NCBI GenBank assembly: GCA_002405515.1
Contig: DHLZ01000286.1
Coordinates: 1,214 to 11,090, forward strand
Direction: 5' to 3'
From: Planctomycetaceae bacterium UBA4655
GTDB lineage: Bacteria; Planctomycetota; Planctomycetia; Pirellulales; UBA1268
DNA length: 9,877 bases
Shown: positions 1 to 5,841 of the stretch, in pieces
How positions within the stretch are numbered: position 1 is the stretch's first letter
Layout of the letters: each line of letters opens with the position of its first letter
Made by a program: the position numbers and the translations under genes
Notes under the pieces: model-generated
Told to the model about the DNA's origin: nothing
The model's input: the letters and a program-made list of their open reading frames with translations, nothing else
The model's database searches: none

Positions 1-953
1 GTTCCCGTCAGAAGCCGCACGACGAACACGCCGGGCCATCCCTCGAGATCGAGCCGGCTCGCGATCCGCCGTGCGAGCGCGGCGGTCTCGATCACCGCGA
101 AGCAGGCGCTGCCGCTCCCCGTGAGCATCGGACGCGTGGCTCCCGCCCGCCGCATCGACTCGAGCAGGCGGTCGAGATCCCCCAGCAGCCTGCGGGCCGG
201 GGCCTCGAGATCGTTGTGCATCGCCTCTCTCGCCGCCCGCAGCCTTCCCTCGGCGAGCAGGGCCGCGAGCCTCGTCGCCTCACCCCGTCGCGACGGATCG
301 GGAGTGCAGTGACGGTAGACGAGCGGCGTCGACAGTCCGGACGCCGGACAGGCGATCACCGCCGACATCGCCGGAATGCCGGAGACCGGCTCGATTCGCT
401 CCCCACGACCGCTCGCCACGGCCGGCCCGGCGGCGAAGAACCACGGGACGTCGCTGCCGAGGGAGCCGCCGATCTCCGCAAGACGCTCGTCGGGCCAGTC
501 GATGCCCCATGCTTCTGCGGCCGCGCGGATCGCCGTCGCCGCGTCGCTCGACCCGCCGCCGAGGCCGGCCCCCGAGGGGATCCGCTTCACGAGTTCGATC
601 TCGAGCCCTCGCGATTCGCCCGCCGCAGCCGCGAGCGCACGCACGGCCCGCACGACGAGATTCGATCGATCGGCGGGCACATCGCGGCGAAGGGCCGCGC
701 CGCTCTCGGTCGCCAGCCTGCCCGCGAATCGCACGCGGAGCACGACCGGCGGCTCGCCGCCAGCTCCATCGACACCAGCTCCTTCGGCACCGTCCTGTTC
801 AGCGAGCCCGACCGCGACCGTGTCGTGCAGCGTCGTGCCGACCATGAGCGATTCGATCTCGTGATAGCCGTCGGCCCGCCTGCCGAGCACGGCGAGAGAA
901 AGATTCAGCTTCGCCGGAGCAGGCGAACCCGAAGAAGGTCGATGGCACTGCAT
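1..953 (-). CDS. ispE: 4-diphosphocytidyl-2-C-methyl-D-erythritol kinase, 3'-truncated by window edge
   Basis: IspE phosphorylates the 2-hydroxyl of CDP-methylerythritol with ATP, the fourth step of the cytosolic MEP route to isoprenoids. I translated the reverse strand: 317 residues are visible and the frame is still open at base 1. A GHMP-kinase layout is seen: PAPAKLNLSL at about residues 11-20 with the expected catalytic Lys15, the ATP-binding glycine-rich loop IPSGAGLGGGSSDAATAI at 125-142, GSDVPWFF at 166-173 with the expected catalytic Asp168, and the C-terminal GHMP motif LTGSGSACFAV at 277-287. Residues 50-70 form a Gly/Ala/Glu-rich loop that makes it longer than the roughly 280-290 residues usual for the family; the missing end should be short. 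The ATG at 953 is preceded by GGAGGGAGG at 958-966, the strongest Shine-Dalgarno in the window. A promoter-like pair lies just upstream. The assignment is firm. Confidence 0.96.
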   Translation of the reverse strand, partial: MQCHRPSSGSPAPAKLNLSLAVLGRRADGYHEIESLMVGTTLHDTVAVGLAEQDGAEGAGVDGAGGEPPVVLRVRFAGRLATESGAALRRDVPADRSNLVVRAVRALAAAAGESRGLEIELVKRIPSGAGLGGGSSDAATAIRAAAEAWGIDWPDERLAEIGGSLGSDVPWFFAAGPAVASGRGERIEPVSGIPAMSAVIACPASGLSTPLVYRHCTPDPSRRGEATRLAALLAEGRLRAAREAMHNDLEAPARRLLGDLDRLLESMRRAGATRPMLTGSGSACFAVIETAALARRIASRLDLEGWPGVFVVRLLTG

Positions 954-983
954 GAAACCTCCCTCCGCCTCAGACCTCACGTC

Positions 984-1012
984 AGGCTAGTGGAGTCGCA
1001 GACGAGGGTCAA
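984..1012 (-). promoter_or_regulatory. Candidate sigma70-type promoter of ispE
   Basis: On the minus strand, TTGACC (1007-1012) is followed after exactly 17 bases by TAGCCT (984-989). The -35 hexamer matches the consensus at five of six positions and the -10 at three of six. Transcription would start near 977, giving a leader of about 24 bases that contains the strong Shine-Dalgarno. This suggests ispE can be transcribed independently of the small gene upstream. It is a pattern match only. Confidence 0.5.
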
Positions 1013-1017
1013 GCAGG

Positions 1018-1037
1018 CCCGGCGACCGATCGCCGGG
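1018..1037. terminator. Perfect GC-rich hairpin between the small membrane gene and ispE
   Basis: CCCGGCGA and TCGCCGGG form a perfect 8-bp stem with a 4-base loop. It lies 28 bases past the stop codon of the small membrane gene on the minus strand, immediately upstream of the candidate ispE promoter. No U-tract follows on either strand, so it is not a textbook intrinsic terminator. It may attenuate read-through or stabilise the 3' end of the upstream transcript. Confidence 0.4.
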
Positions 1038-1065
1038 TGGGAGGCGGAATCGTGCCGAAGCCCGG

Positions 1066-1281
1066 CTATCGCCAGTTCATCACGAAGGCGACGGTGCTGA
1101 CGGCGAGCACGAGGCCGATCGCCACGAGGGTGGCCAGGAGAATCGCGATGCTGCGGCCGGCCCACAGGTCGTCCTGGATCATCTCGGTTCGCTCGGGCTT
1201 GGCGAACGAGCCGTTCCAGACGGGAAAGGCCTGCTCGTCGTAGACCCAGCGGGTCCGCTCCTCGAATCGTTTCTCGCTCAT
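1066..1281 (-). CDS. Small single-span membrane protein, unknown function (71 aa)
   Basis: I do not recognise a named family. The protein starts MSEKRFEERTRWVYDEQAF and has a charged, Trp-containing N-terminal half of about 43 residues followed by one strongly hydrophobic segment (about residues 45-67, AILLATLVAIGLVLAVSTVAFV) ending in MNWR. This predicts an inner-membrane anchor with an exposed N-terminal part. The ATG at 1281 was chosen because the frame extended upstream (to 1413) loses protein-like character and runs through the rlmN promoter region and rlmN start. No good Shine-Dalgarno is seen. It is divergent from rlmN with 103 bases between start codons, and lies upstream of ispE on the same strand with a 112-base gap holding a hairpin and a promoter-like pair. 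The clean hydrophobic segment and charged ends support a real gene, though it is short. Confidence 0.7.
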   Translation of the reverse strand: MSEKRFEERTRWVYDEQAFPVWNGSFAKPERTEMIQDDLWAGRSIAILLATLVAIGLVLAVSTVAFVMNWR

Positions 1282-1307
1282 CGGTCGCTCGTCGGTGTCC
1301 TCGGTCC

Positions 1308-1335
1308 AGCGTAGAATTGTCGGATCCCCTGCCAA
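1308..1335. promoter_or_regulatory. Candidate overlapping divergent promoters (small membrane gene / rlmN)
   Basis: On the minus strand TTGGCA (1330-1335) and TACGCT (1308-1313) are separated by 16 bases and face the small membrane gene. On the plus strand TAGAAT (1312-1317), five of six matches to TATAAT, faces rlmN, but its -35 region is poor. The two -10 hexamers share the bases TA at 1312-1313. The implied leaders are about 20 bases for the minus gene and about 60 for rlmN. This is pattern matching without expression data. Confidence 0.4.
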
Positions 1336-1384
1336 GGTACCGTCCCTGCTTTCTCGGTTCCAGAGGGACCGGAATCCGACGCCC

Positions 1385-2536
1385 ATGCCCCCAGTGCCCC
1401 CCCTGCCGCACATTCTCGAGCCCGGTGACGCCCTCGACCGCTGGCTGGCCGCCGAAGGTCAGCCTACCTGGCGGGCGAAGGGGATTCGACAATGGCTTTT
1501 CCGGCGCCGGGCGGCGGCGTTCGAGGGAATGACCGATCTGCCCAAGGGGCTGCGGGAGCGGCTGGAAACATCGTTCGCGTTCTGGACCACCACGATCGTG
1601 CGACACCAGCGGGCGGATGACGGCACGGAGAAGCTGCTCCTGCAGCTGGCCGACGGCGAACGGATCGAGTGTGTCCTGCTCCGCGACCACGCCGAAGGGG
1701 GCCCCCGGCGGACCGTCTGCATCAGCTCGCAGGTCGGCTGCGCGATGGGATGCGTGTTTTGCGCCAGCGGCCTCGACGGCGTCGTGCGCAACCTCACCAC
1801 CGGGGAGATCCTCGAGCAGATCCTGCGGCTCGCCCACATGCTGCCCGAGGAGGAGCGGGTGAGCCACATCGTCGTGATGGGGATGGGAGAGCCGCTGGCG
1901 AACCTCGACCGGCTGCTGCCGGCGCTGCGAGTGGCCCAGGATCCGGACGGCTTCGGCATCTCCCAAAGGCGGATCACGATCTCGACCGTCGGCCTGCCGA
2001 AGGCGATCGATCGTCTCACGGCGGAGAACCCGGGCTACCACCTCGCGGTTTCACTCCACGCGGCCGACGACTCGCTCCGCACGCAGATCGTGCCGGTCAA
2101 CAAGTCGATCGGGTTGGCCGACGTGATGGCCGCGGCCGACCGCTACTGGGAGGCTTCCGGACGCAGGCTCACCTTCGAGTACGTCCTGCTCGGCGGCCTC
2201 AACGATTCCCCAGCCCACGCCCGGTCGCTCGTGAGGCTGCTCGGCGACCGTGCGGCGCTCGTGAACGTGATTCCCTACAACACGGTCGCCGGGCTGTCAT
2301 ATCGTGAGCCATCGTCCGCCGCGCAGGCCACCTTTCTGGAACTGCTGCGGAAGGCGGGCGTGAACGTGCAGGTCCGGCGACGAAAGGGCTCGCGGATCGA
2401 CGCGGCCTGCGGCCAGCTCCGCCGACTCGCGCTCGGCGACCGACCGGCCACCACATCCGATCAGGCCAGCCAGCCGAGCACCGCCACGATCGCCAGCACG
2501 ATCCCGAGGATGCCGACGAGCCAGACGATCCAGTGA
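1385..2536 (+). CDS. rlmN: 23S rRNA (adenine-2503-C2)-methyltransferase RlmN
   Basis: A radical-SAM dual-specificity RNA methyltransferase that makes m2A at 23S rRNA A2503 (and, in E. coli, tRNA A37). The 383-residue protein has the 4Fe-4S motif C119-x3-C123-x2-C126 (CAMGCVFC), Cys112 seven residues before it as in the E. coli enzyme (Cys118), the SAM-binding GMGEP at 166-170, and the C-terminal catalytic Cys342 in RIDAACGQLRR, matching E. coli Cys355. I chose ATG 1385 because family similarity begins at once (a helical region leading to WRAKGIRQWLF at 29-39); the open frame back to a GTG at 1295 adds about 30 unlike residues. A purine run GAGGGA lies rather far upstream. After QLRR the protein continues for 36 residues rich in Ser/Thr/Pro, and the last 76 bases overlap the converging membrane gene. 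Function is firm; only the start and tail are uncertain. Confidence 0.96.
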   Translation: MPPVPPLPHILEPGDALDRWLAAEGQPTWRAKGIRQWLFRRRAAAFEGMTDLPKGLRERLETSFAFWTTTIVRHQRADDGTEKLLLQLADGERIECVLLRDHAEGGPRRTVCISSQVGCAMGCVFCASGLDGVVRNLTTGEILEQILRLAHMLPEEERVSHIVVMGMGEPLANLDRLLPALRVAQDPDGFGISQRRITISTVGLPKAIDRLTAENPGYHLAVSLHAADDSLRTQIVPVNKSIGLADVMAAADRYWEASGRRLTFEYVLLGGLNDSPAHARSLVRLLGDRAALVNVIPYNTVAGLSYREPSSAAQATFLELLRKAGVNVQVRRRKGSRIDAACGQLRRLALGDRPATTSDQASQPSTATIASTIPRMPTSQTIQ

Positions 2537-2658
2537 ATCGTCGCTTCTCGGATCCTCTCCGGGCTCTCGTGGTGGGTCGCGGCGAACACGAAGCTCGCCA
2601 GCACGATCAGGGGCAGACCGAAGACGATCCCGGGAATCGTGATCGCAAGAGGCATCAT
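2461..2658 (-). CDS. Small two-span membrane protein, unknown function (65 aa)
   Basis: The protein begins MMPLAITIPGIVFG and has two hydrophobic stretches, about residues 5-27 and 43-64, separated by the polar hinge THHESPERIREATIH. This predicts a helical hairpin in the inner membrane with a short charged loop. I do not recognise a family. The start ATGATG at 2653-2658 overlaps the TGA of the upstream gene as ATGA, which argues for translational coupling and for the start chosen. Its 3' part lies antisense to the end of rlmN. Pairing with the larger membrane protein upstream suggests they work together, but nothing in the sequence says how. Confidence 0.75.
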   Translation of the reverse strand: MMPLAITIPGIVFGLPLIVLASFVFAATHHESPERIREATIHWIVWLVGILGIVLAIVAVLGWLA

Positions 2659-3335
2659 CTGCCGCCCGACTCCTTCCTGCGGTCCTCTTCGGTCGGCGTG
2701 CCGAGCGGACCGGAAACCGCGTCGTACACCACCAGGATGTTGAGCATGCCGGCGAGCATCGTGTAGAGCGTGCCGATCTCGAACCAGCGGCCGAGACGGC
2801 GGTGCCAGATCGACAGCTCGTCCCCTTTGAACTGCCTCAGCGGCGGCTTGTCGAAGAAGTCGTCCGGCGCGATGTCGGGGTCGGCCGCCGCGAGCCGATC
2901 GGCGTAGCGGGCGGAGACGAATTGCCCGGCCGCCAGCGGCGGCGCCATGAACGTGCCGAGCGGAGGTTCCCCGGACGAGCCCTGCAGGCCGATCGACTGG
3001 ATCACCGCCGGCATCGCCACGAGCCCGGCGGCGGCCTGACAGACGTATGGCCAGCGGACCTCGCCCGGACGCCACGACGCGTAGACCACCTTCCCTCCTC
3101 CCATGACGAAACCGGCAAGGAACGTCCCGAGGATCGTTCCCATGAAAAGCCATCCCTTGAACGACCGGCCCTGGTAGATCTGCCCGAGGCCCGGCACGAG
3201 CCAGGAGAGAAACGCCGCGAGCCAAGGATTCTTCAGGTCGATCGGCGGACCACCATCTGGCGAAACCGCGACGATTCGGCAAGCGGCGGCAGGTGCACGG
3301 TCCGCCGGGACGGCTTTCGCTCGCAAATCATTCAA
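2655..3335 (-). CDS. Multi-span membrane protein, probably DUF6677-like
   Basis: A 226-residue integral membrane protein. Residues 35-57, KNPWLAAFLSWLVPGLGQIY then QGR, are the hallmark of small TM2/DUF5683-like membrane proteins, and the whole resembles what I recall as the planctomycete family DUF6677; that name is from memory. Hydrophobic segments lie near 60-78, 97-116 and 186-206. Between them is a polar loop, about 117-185, with DIAPDDFFDKPPLRQFKGDE. The function is not known. No ATG lies near the conserved part. I chose TTG at 3335 because TGGAG is seen 8 bases before it; GTG at 3359 is the alternative, and the open frame back to 3518 runs into the lipoprotein gene on the other strand. 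The gene is divergent from that lipoprotein gene and coupled by ATGA to the 65-residue membrane protein downstream. Confidence 0.8.
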   Translation of the reverse strand: MNDLRAKAVPADRAPAAACRIVAVSPDGGPPIDLKNPWLAAFLSWLVPGLGQIYQGRSFKGWLFMGTILGTFLAGFVMGGGKVVYASWRPGEVRWPYVCQAAAGLVAMPAVIQSIGLQGSSGEPPLGTFMAPPLAAGQFVSARYADRLAAADPDIAPDDFFDKPPLRQFKGDELSIWHRRLGRWFEIGTLYTMLAGMLNILVVYDAVSGPLGTPTEEDRRKESGGR

Positions 3336-3354
3336 AGCGATTTCTCCAGGCGGA

Positions 3355-3383
3355 TTCACGCCGCCGTCGTCGAATGCTACCCT
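3355..3383 (+). promoter_or_regulatory. Candidate promoter of the lipoprotein gene, overlapping a divergent -10
   Basis: TTCACG (3355-3360, four of six matches to TTGACA) and TACCCT (3378-3383) are 17 bases apart, implying a start near 3390 and a leader of about 32 bases. On the opposite strand TAGCAT (bases 3374-3379) could be the -10 for the DUF6677-like gene; its -35 is poor. The two -10s share TA at 3378-3379, the same geometry as in the other divergent gap of this window. Confidence 0.4.
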
Positions 3384-3421
3384 GATTTTCCGGTCAGGAA
3401 CACCTCCGTGGATTCTATCGC

Positions 3422-3811
3422 ATGATCCGTCGCCCCACCGTGCGTCGCAGCGTGCTTCGCGTCGGAGGGGCCTTGCTCGTCGGCTCATGGCTGGCCCTCC
3501 TCGGGGCAGGCTGTTCATCGAGCTCGAAGAACTCGAAGAACTCGAAGAAAAAGAGCGGGAAGTCCCGTTCCAAGCGGAAGGACAATCGCGACCCGACCCG
3601 GTTCGGATCGATGCTCATGGACAGCTACATCTCCGATCTCGAGACGGGGCCCGCCGCGAAGCAGGTCGCGGCCGCCCGCGAGCTGGCGAACATGGGATCC
3701 AAGGCGAAATCCGCCTTGCCACTGCTCGACAAACTCGCGAAAAGCTCCGATGGCGCCGTGAGCGATGCCGCCAGAACCGCCGTCGCCGCCATCAAGAAGG
3801 CAAAAAAGTAG
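3422..3811 (+). CDS. Small lipoprotein with Lys/Ser-rich linker and HEAT-like repeat
   Basis: A 129-residue secreted lipoprotein. The basic N-terminus MIRRPTVRRSVLR is followed by a hydrophobic segment and the lipobox LGAG-Cys31, typical for signal peptidase II. Residues 32-58 form a Ser/Lys/Arg-rich linker (SSSSKNSKNSKKKSGKSRSK and on) encoded partly by a 9-base tandem repeat. From about residue 77 onward, AAKQVAAARELANMGSKAKS followed by ALPLLDKLAKSS and a second helix, matches the pattern of a single HEAT or PBS-lyase-like repeat, with Ala and Leu in helix-packing positions. Such repeats bind proteins; a partner cannot be named. The strongly basic linker could bind cell wall or phospholipid head groups (inference). 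No clear Shine-Dalgarno is seen. Divergent from the DUF6677-like gene, and followed 137 bases later by the ATPase gene on the same strand. Confidence 0.8.
   Translation: MIRRPTVRRSVLRVGGALLVGSWLALLGAGCSSSSKNSKNSKKKSGKSRSKRKDNRDPTRFGSMLMDSYISDLETGPAAKQVAAARELANMGSKAKSALPLLDKLAKSSDGAVSDAARTAVAAIKKAKK
3523..3549 (+). repeat. Three perfect 9-base tandem repeats in the lipoprotein linker
   Basis: CTCGAAGAA occurs three times in direct succession (3523-3531, 3532-3540, 3541-3549). In the lipoprotein frame it extends the SKN/SKK linker just after the lipidated cysteine. Being a multiple of three it can change copy number without breaking the frame, so linker length may vary between strains. Confidence 0.9.
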
Positions 3812-3849
3812 CCGGTCACTTTGGATCAATCACTTGGCTCAATGGACAC

Positions 3850-3877
3850 GGAAACCCGAGGCGTGAGCCGAGCGGGG
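3850..3877 (+). repeat. Diverged copy of the 28-base dispersed intergenic repeat
   Basis: The 28 bases beginning GGAAACCCGAGGCG match the repeat core at 6842-6869 (read on the minus strand) at 24 of 28 positions. The copy lies 38 bases after the lipoprotein stop and 71 bases before the ATPase start, so outside both coding regions as called. It belongs to the same family as the inverted pair at 6728-6869. Confidence 0.75.
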
Positions 3878-3948
3878 CGTTTACTGACCCGGAGCTCGAC
3901 GTCGCGTCGACTGCCCGAATCACGCACACGCCGACGACACCTCACACG

Positions 3949-4911
3949 ATGCAACGAGCGACCTTCGGCATGACGAACCCGGCGACCTTCGGTACGACGT
4001 CCCCGGCGACCTTCGGTACGACGTCCCCGGCGACCTTCGGTACGACGTTCGAACCGGCCACGTTTTACATGGGTGCAGCCCAGGAGGAGGCGCTCGCCCG
4101 TCTGGAATGGCTCCTCGAGCAGCGGCAGCGGCTGGGTCTGGTCGTTGCGGCCGGAGGTGTCGGCAAGAGTCACCTCGCGGCGATGGCCGTCCGCAGGCTC
4201 GGCGGCCACGGTGCGGAGGCGGTGCTGCTGCCGCTTCGCGGGATCGCTGCCGGCACCTGGCTCGACATGCTGCTCGACCGCATGCCGCTCGATCCGGCGA
4301 GCCGTGCCGAGCCGAGGCATGCCTGGCAGAAGCTCGACGATCGTCTCCGTGAGAACACGCTCATGGAGCGGACGACGGCGTTGGTCTTCGACGATCTCGA
4401 CCACGCGCCATCCGACGCCGTCGAGGGAATCATTCGGCTCATCTCCTCGCCCGAACCACGGCACTCGCGGGTGCTGGTCGTCGCGACGGTGCGGCCCGAA
4501 GGGCTCGACCGCCTCCCCGACGACCTCGTCCGGCGATCCGTGGTCCGGGTCGAACTCGAGCCGTGGAGTTCCGCGGACCTGGCCGACTTCCTCGATCGGT
4601 CGGTCCGGCGGGACGGAATCACCGCGACGTTTTCAGCGGACGCGACGGAGGCGATCGCGAGACTCTCCGGCGGCGTGCCGAGGGTCGTCTGCCAACTGGC
4701 GGGGCTCGCGGTCGTGGCGGCCGCCGGCGACGGAGTCCGCCAGATCGACGCCGCCACGGTCGAGCGATCGTGGCGGGAACTCTCCTCCGCCGCCGGACCG
4801 CGGCCGCAAGCGGCCGCCGAATTCGCGGAACCCCAAAGGGGTGAGGGACCGAAACGGGCGACGACCGATCGCCCGCCGAAGGTCAGGGCCGTGCGGCGAC
4901 TGTGGGGCTGA
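3949..4911 (+). CDS. ExeA/GspA-type AAA ATPase with repeat-bearing N-terminus
   Basis: A 320-residue P-loop ATPase with the order of motifs of ExeA-like proteins. FYMGAAQEEALARLEWLLEQ (39-58) corresponds to the family's conserved aromatic/helix entry. The Walker A loop is AAGGVGKSHL (67-76), with Ala in place of the usual first Gly. Walker B is ALVFDDLD (144-151), followed by the sensor-like VLVVATVRPEGL (175-186), the basic RRSVVRVELEPWS (195-207), and the C-terminal lid motif SGGVPRVVCQLAGLAVVAAA (240-259). Relatives energise envelope or secretion assemblies, and others act in transposition; here no secretin, transposase or other known partner is adjacent. Residues 4-35 consist of octapeptide repeats (ATFGTTSP type). 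ATG 3949 lies just before them and has no visible Shine-Dalgarno; ATG 3970 is possible, but ATG 4069 would cut the conserved FY motif. The tail after 282 is Pro/Arg-rich and probably disordered. rsmE begins 12 bases after the stop. Confidence 0.85.
   Translation: MQRATFGMTNPATFGTTSPATFGTTSPATFGTTFEPATFYMGAAQEEALARLEWLLEQRQRLGLVVAAGGVGKSHLAAMAVRRLGGHGAEAVLLPLRGIAAGTWLDMLLDRMPLDPASRAEPRHAWQKLDDRLRENTLMERTTALVFDDLDHAPSDAVEGIIRLISSPEPRHSRVLVVATVRPEGLDRLPDDLVRRSVVRVELEPWSSADLADFLDRSVRRDGITATFSADATEAIARLSGGVPRVVCQLAGLAVVAAAGDGVRQIDAATVERSWRELSSAAGPRPQAAAEFAEPQRGEGPKRATTDRPPKVRAVRRLWG
3958..4053 (+). repeat. Four 24-base tandem repeats at the start of the ATPase gene
   Basis: Units at 3958-3981, 3982-4005, 4006-4029 and 4030-4053 share GCGACCTTCGGTACGACG, then end in TCCCCG or variants. 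Units 2 and 3 are identical, unit 1 has four changes, and unit 4 diverges only in its last bases. In frame they encode ATFGMTNP, ATFGTTSP, ATFGTTSP and ATFGTTFE. The unit keeps reading frame, so copy number may vary. Confidence 0.95.
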
Positions 4912-4923
4912 CGGCGGCGTGCG

Positions 4924-5661
4924 ATGAGCGAACGCTTCTTTCTCGCGACGTCACCGCGTGGATCGGCCGCGTCACTCACGGGAGACGAGGCCCGCCATCT
5001 CGGCCGCGTGCTCCGCGCGAAGGTCGGGGATACGGTTCGCGTGTTCGACGGATCCGGGACGGAGTGGCCGGCCCGGATCGATGCGATCGGAAGGGATCGG
5101 GTCGATCTGGCGGTCGGCCCACCGATCGCCCCGGTCGAGAAGAGCGGACCGCTTCTCACCATCGCCGTCGCCCTGCCGAAGGGTGACCGTCAGAAGTGGA
5201 TGGTGGAGAAACTCACCGAGCTCGCTGCCGCCCGACTCGTGCCGCTGGTGACGTCCCGGGGCGTGGCGGAGGCGACGCCATCGGCGATCGAAAGGCTGAA
5301 GCGGAGCGTCATCGAAGCCTGCAAGCAGTGCGGCCGCTCGACGCTTCTCGAGATCGGCGAGCCGATGCCGCTTCCGGCCTGCGTGGCGAAAAAGACCGCC
5401 GGCTCGCTCGGGCTCGTCGCCAATCCCGGCGGCATTCCGATCGGCGACGTCATCTCACCCTCGCTCTCGCGGGATGGTGTTGGCGTGCTCGCGTTGGTCG
5501 GACCCGAAGGCGGTTTCACCGACGAGGAGTTGGTCACGGCCGTCGCGGCCGGATTCACGGCGGTCTCGCTCGGCCCCCACGTGCTGCGGGTCGAAACCGC
5601 GGCGATCGCCATCGCGTCCATGCTGGCCGCCACCGCGCCACCGATGCTTCCGAACCGGTAA
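4924..5661 (+). CDS. rsmE: 16S rRNA (uracil-1498-N3)-methyltransferase RsmE
   Basis: A SPOUT-class, SAM-dependent enzyme that methylates N3 of U1498 in 16S rRNA at the decoding centre. The 245-residue length is normal. An N-terminal PUA-like domain (about 1-70) contains DEARHLGRVLRAKVGDTVRV (21-40). The SPOUT domain shows LPKGDRQKWMVEKLTELAAA (84-103), SVIEACKQCGRS (128-139), the SAM-binding knot loop LALVGPEGGFTDEE (189-202) and SLGPHVLRVETAAI (215-228), where most relatives have LG-x-R/N-I-L-R-x-E-T-A. ATG 4924 gives the expected MSERFFL start; no Shine-Dalgarno is seen. It follows the ATPase gene by 12 bases and is probably co-transcribed with it; a functional link is not implied. The family call is firm. 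Confidence 0.95.
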   Translation: MSERFFLATSPRGSAASLTGDEARHLGRVLRAKVGDTVRVFDGSGTEWPARIDAIGRDRVDLAVGPPIAPVEKSGPLLTIAVALPKGDRQKWMVEKLTELAAARLVPLVTSRGVAEATPSAIERLKRSVIEACKQCGRSTLLEIGEPMPLPACVAKKTAGSLGLVANPGGIPIGDVISPSLSRDGVGVLALVGPEGGFTDEELVTAVAAGFTAVSLGPHVLRVETAAIAIASMLAATAPPMLPNR

Positions 5662-5693
5662 ATCGCGGAAAAGGCGAGGGATTCCCGGCTGGC

Positions 5694-5718
5694 CGACCGC
5701 TGCCGATCGTAGCGGTCG
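5694..5718. terminator. Hairpin after rsmE
   Basis: CGACCGCT (5694-5701) and AGCGGTCG (5711-5718) form a perfect 8-bp stem with a 9-base loop, 32 bases after the rsmE stop. There is no T-tract, so it is only a possible terminator or 3'-end stabiliser. The rest of the 180-base gap (5662-5841) before the coiled-coil gene shows no clear promoter hexamers. Confidence 0.35.
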
Positions 5719-5841
5719 CGAGGGCCCGACCCCGACTGTCCGGAAATCTGGTCCAGCGGGCCTGCGAAGGCGTGAGGCCGATGGTCGGATCCGCCGATGC
5801 AAAAAAAGTCGATCATGGATTTCGTTCGCAGGGAGGCGACG

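Noticed and set aside
216..1100. Plus-strand open frame (294 residues) over ispE
   Set aside because: The reverse strand reads through as IspE with all GHMP motifs; this frame is Arg-rich without motifs.
977..2041. Open frame on the minus strand across rlmN (354 residues)
   Set aside because: Arg/Pro/Gly-rich with no motif, antisense to the conserved radical-SAM region; a GC-driven shadow.
3381..3398. Short inverted repeat CCTGA/TCAGG in the lipoprotein leader
   Set aside because: Only 5 bp with an 8-base loop; too weak to call as an attenuator or operator.
3958..4053. CRISPR-like array
   Set aside because: The 24-base units are directly adjacent with no spacers and keep reading frame; they are coding tandem repeats.
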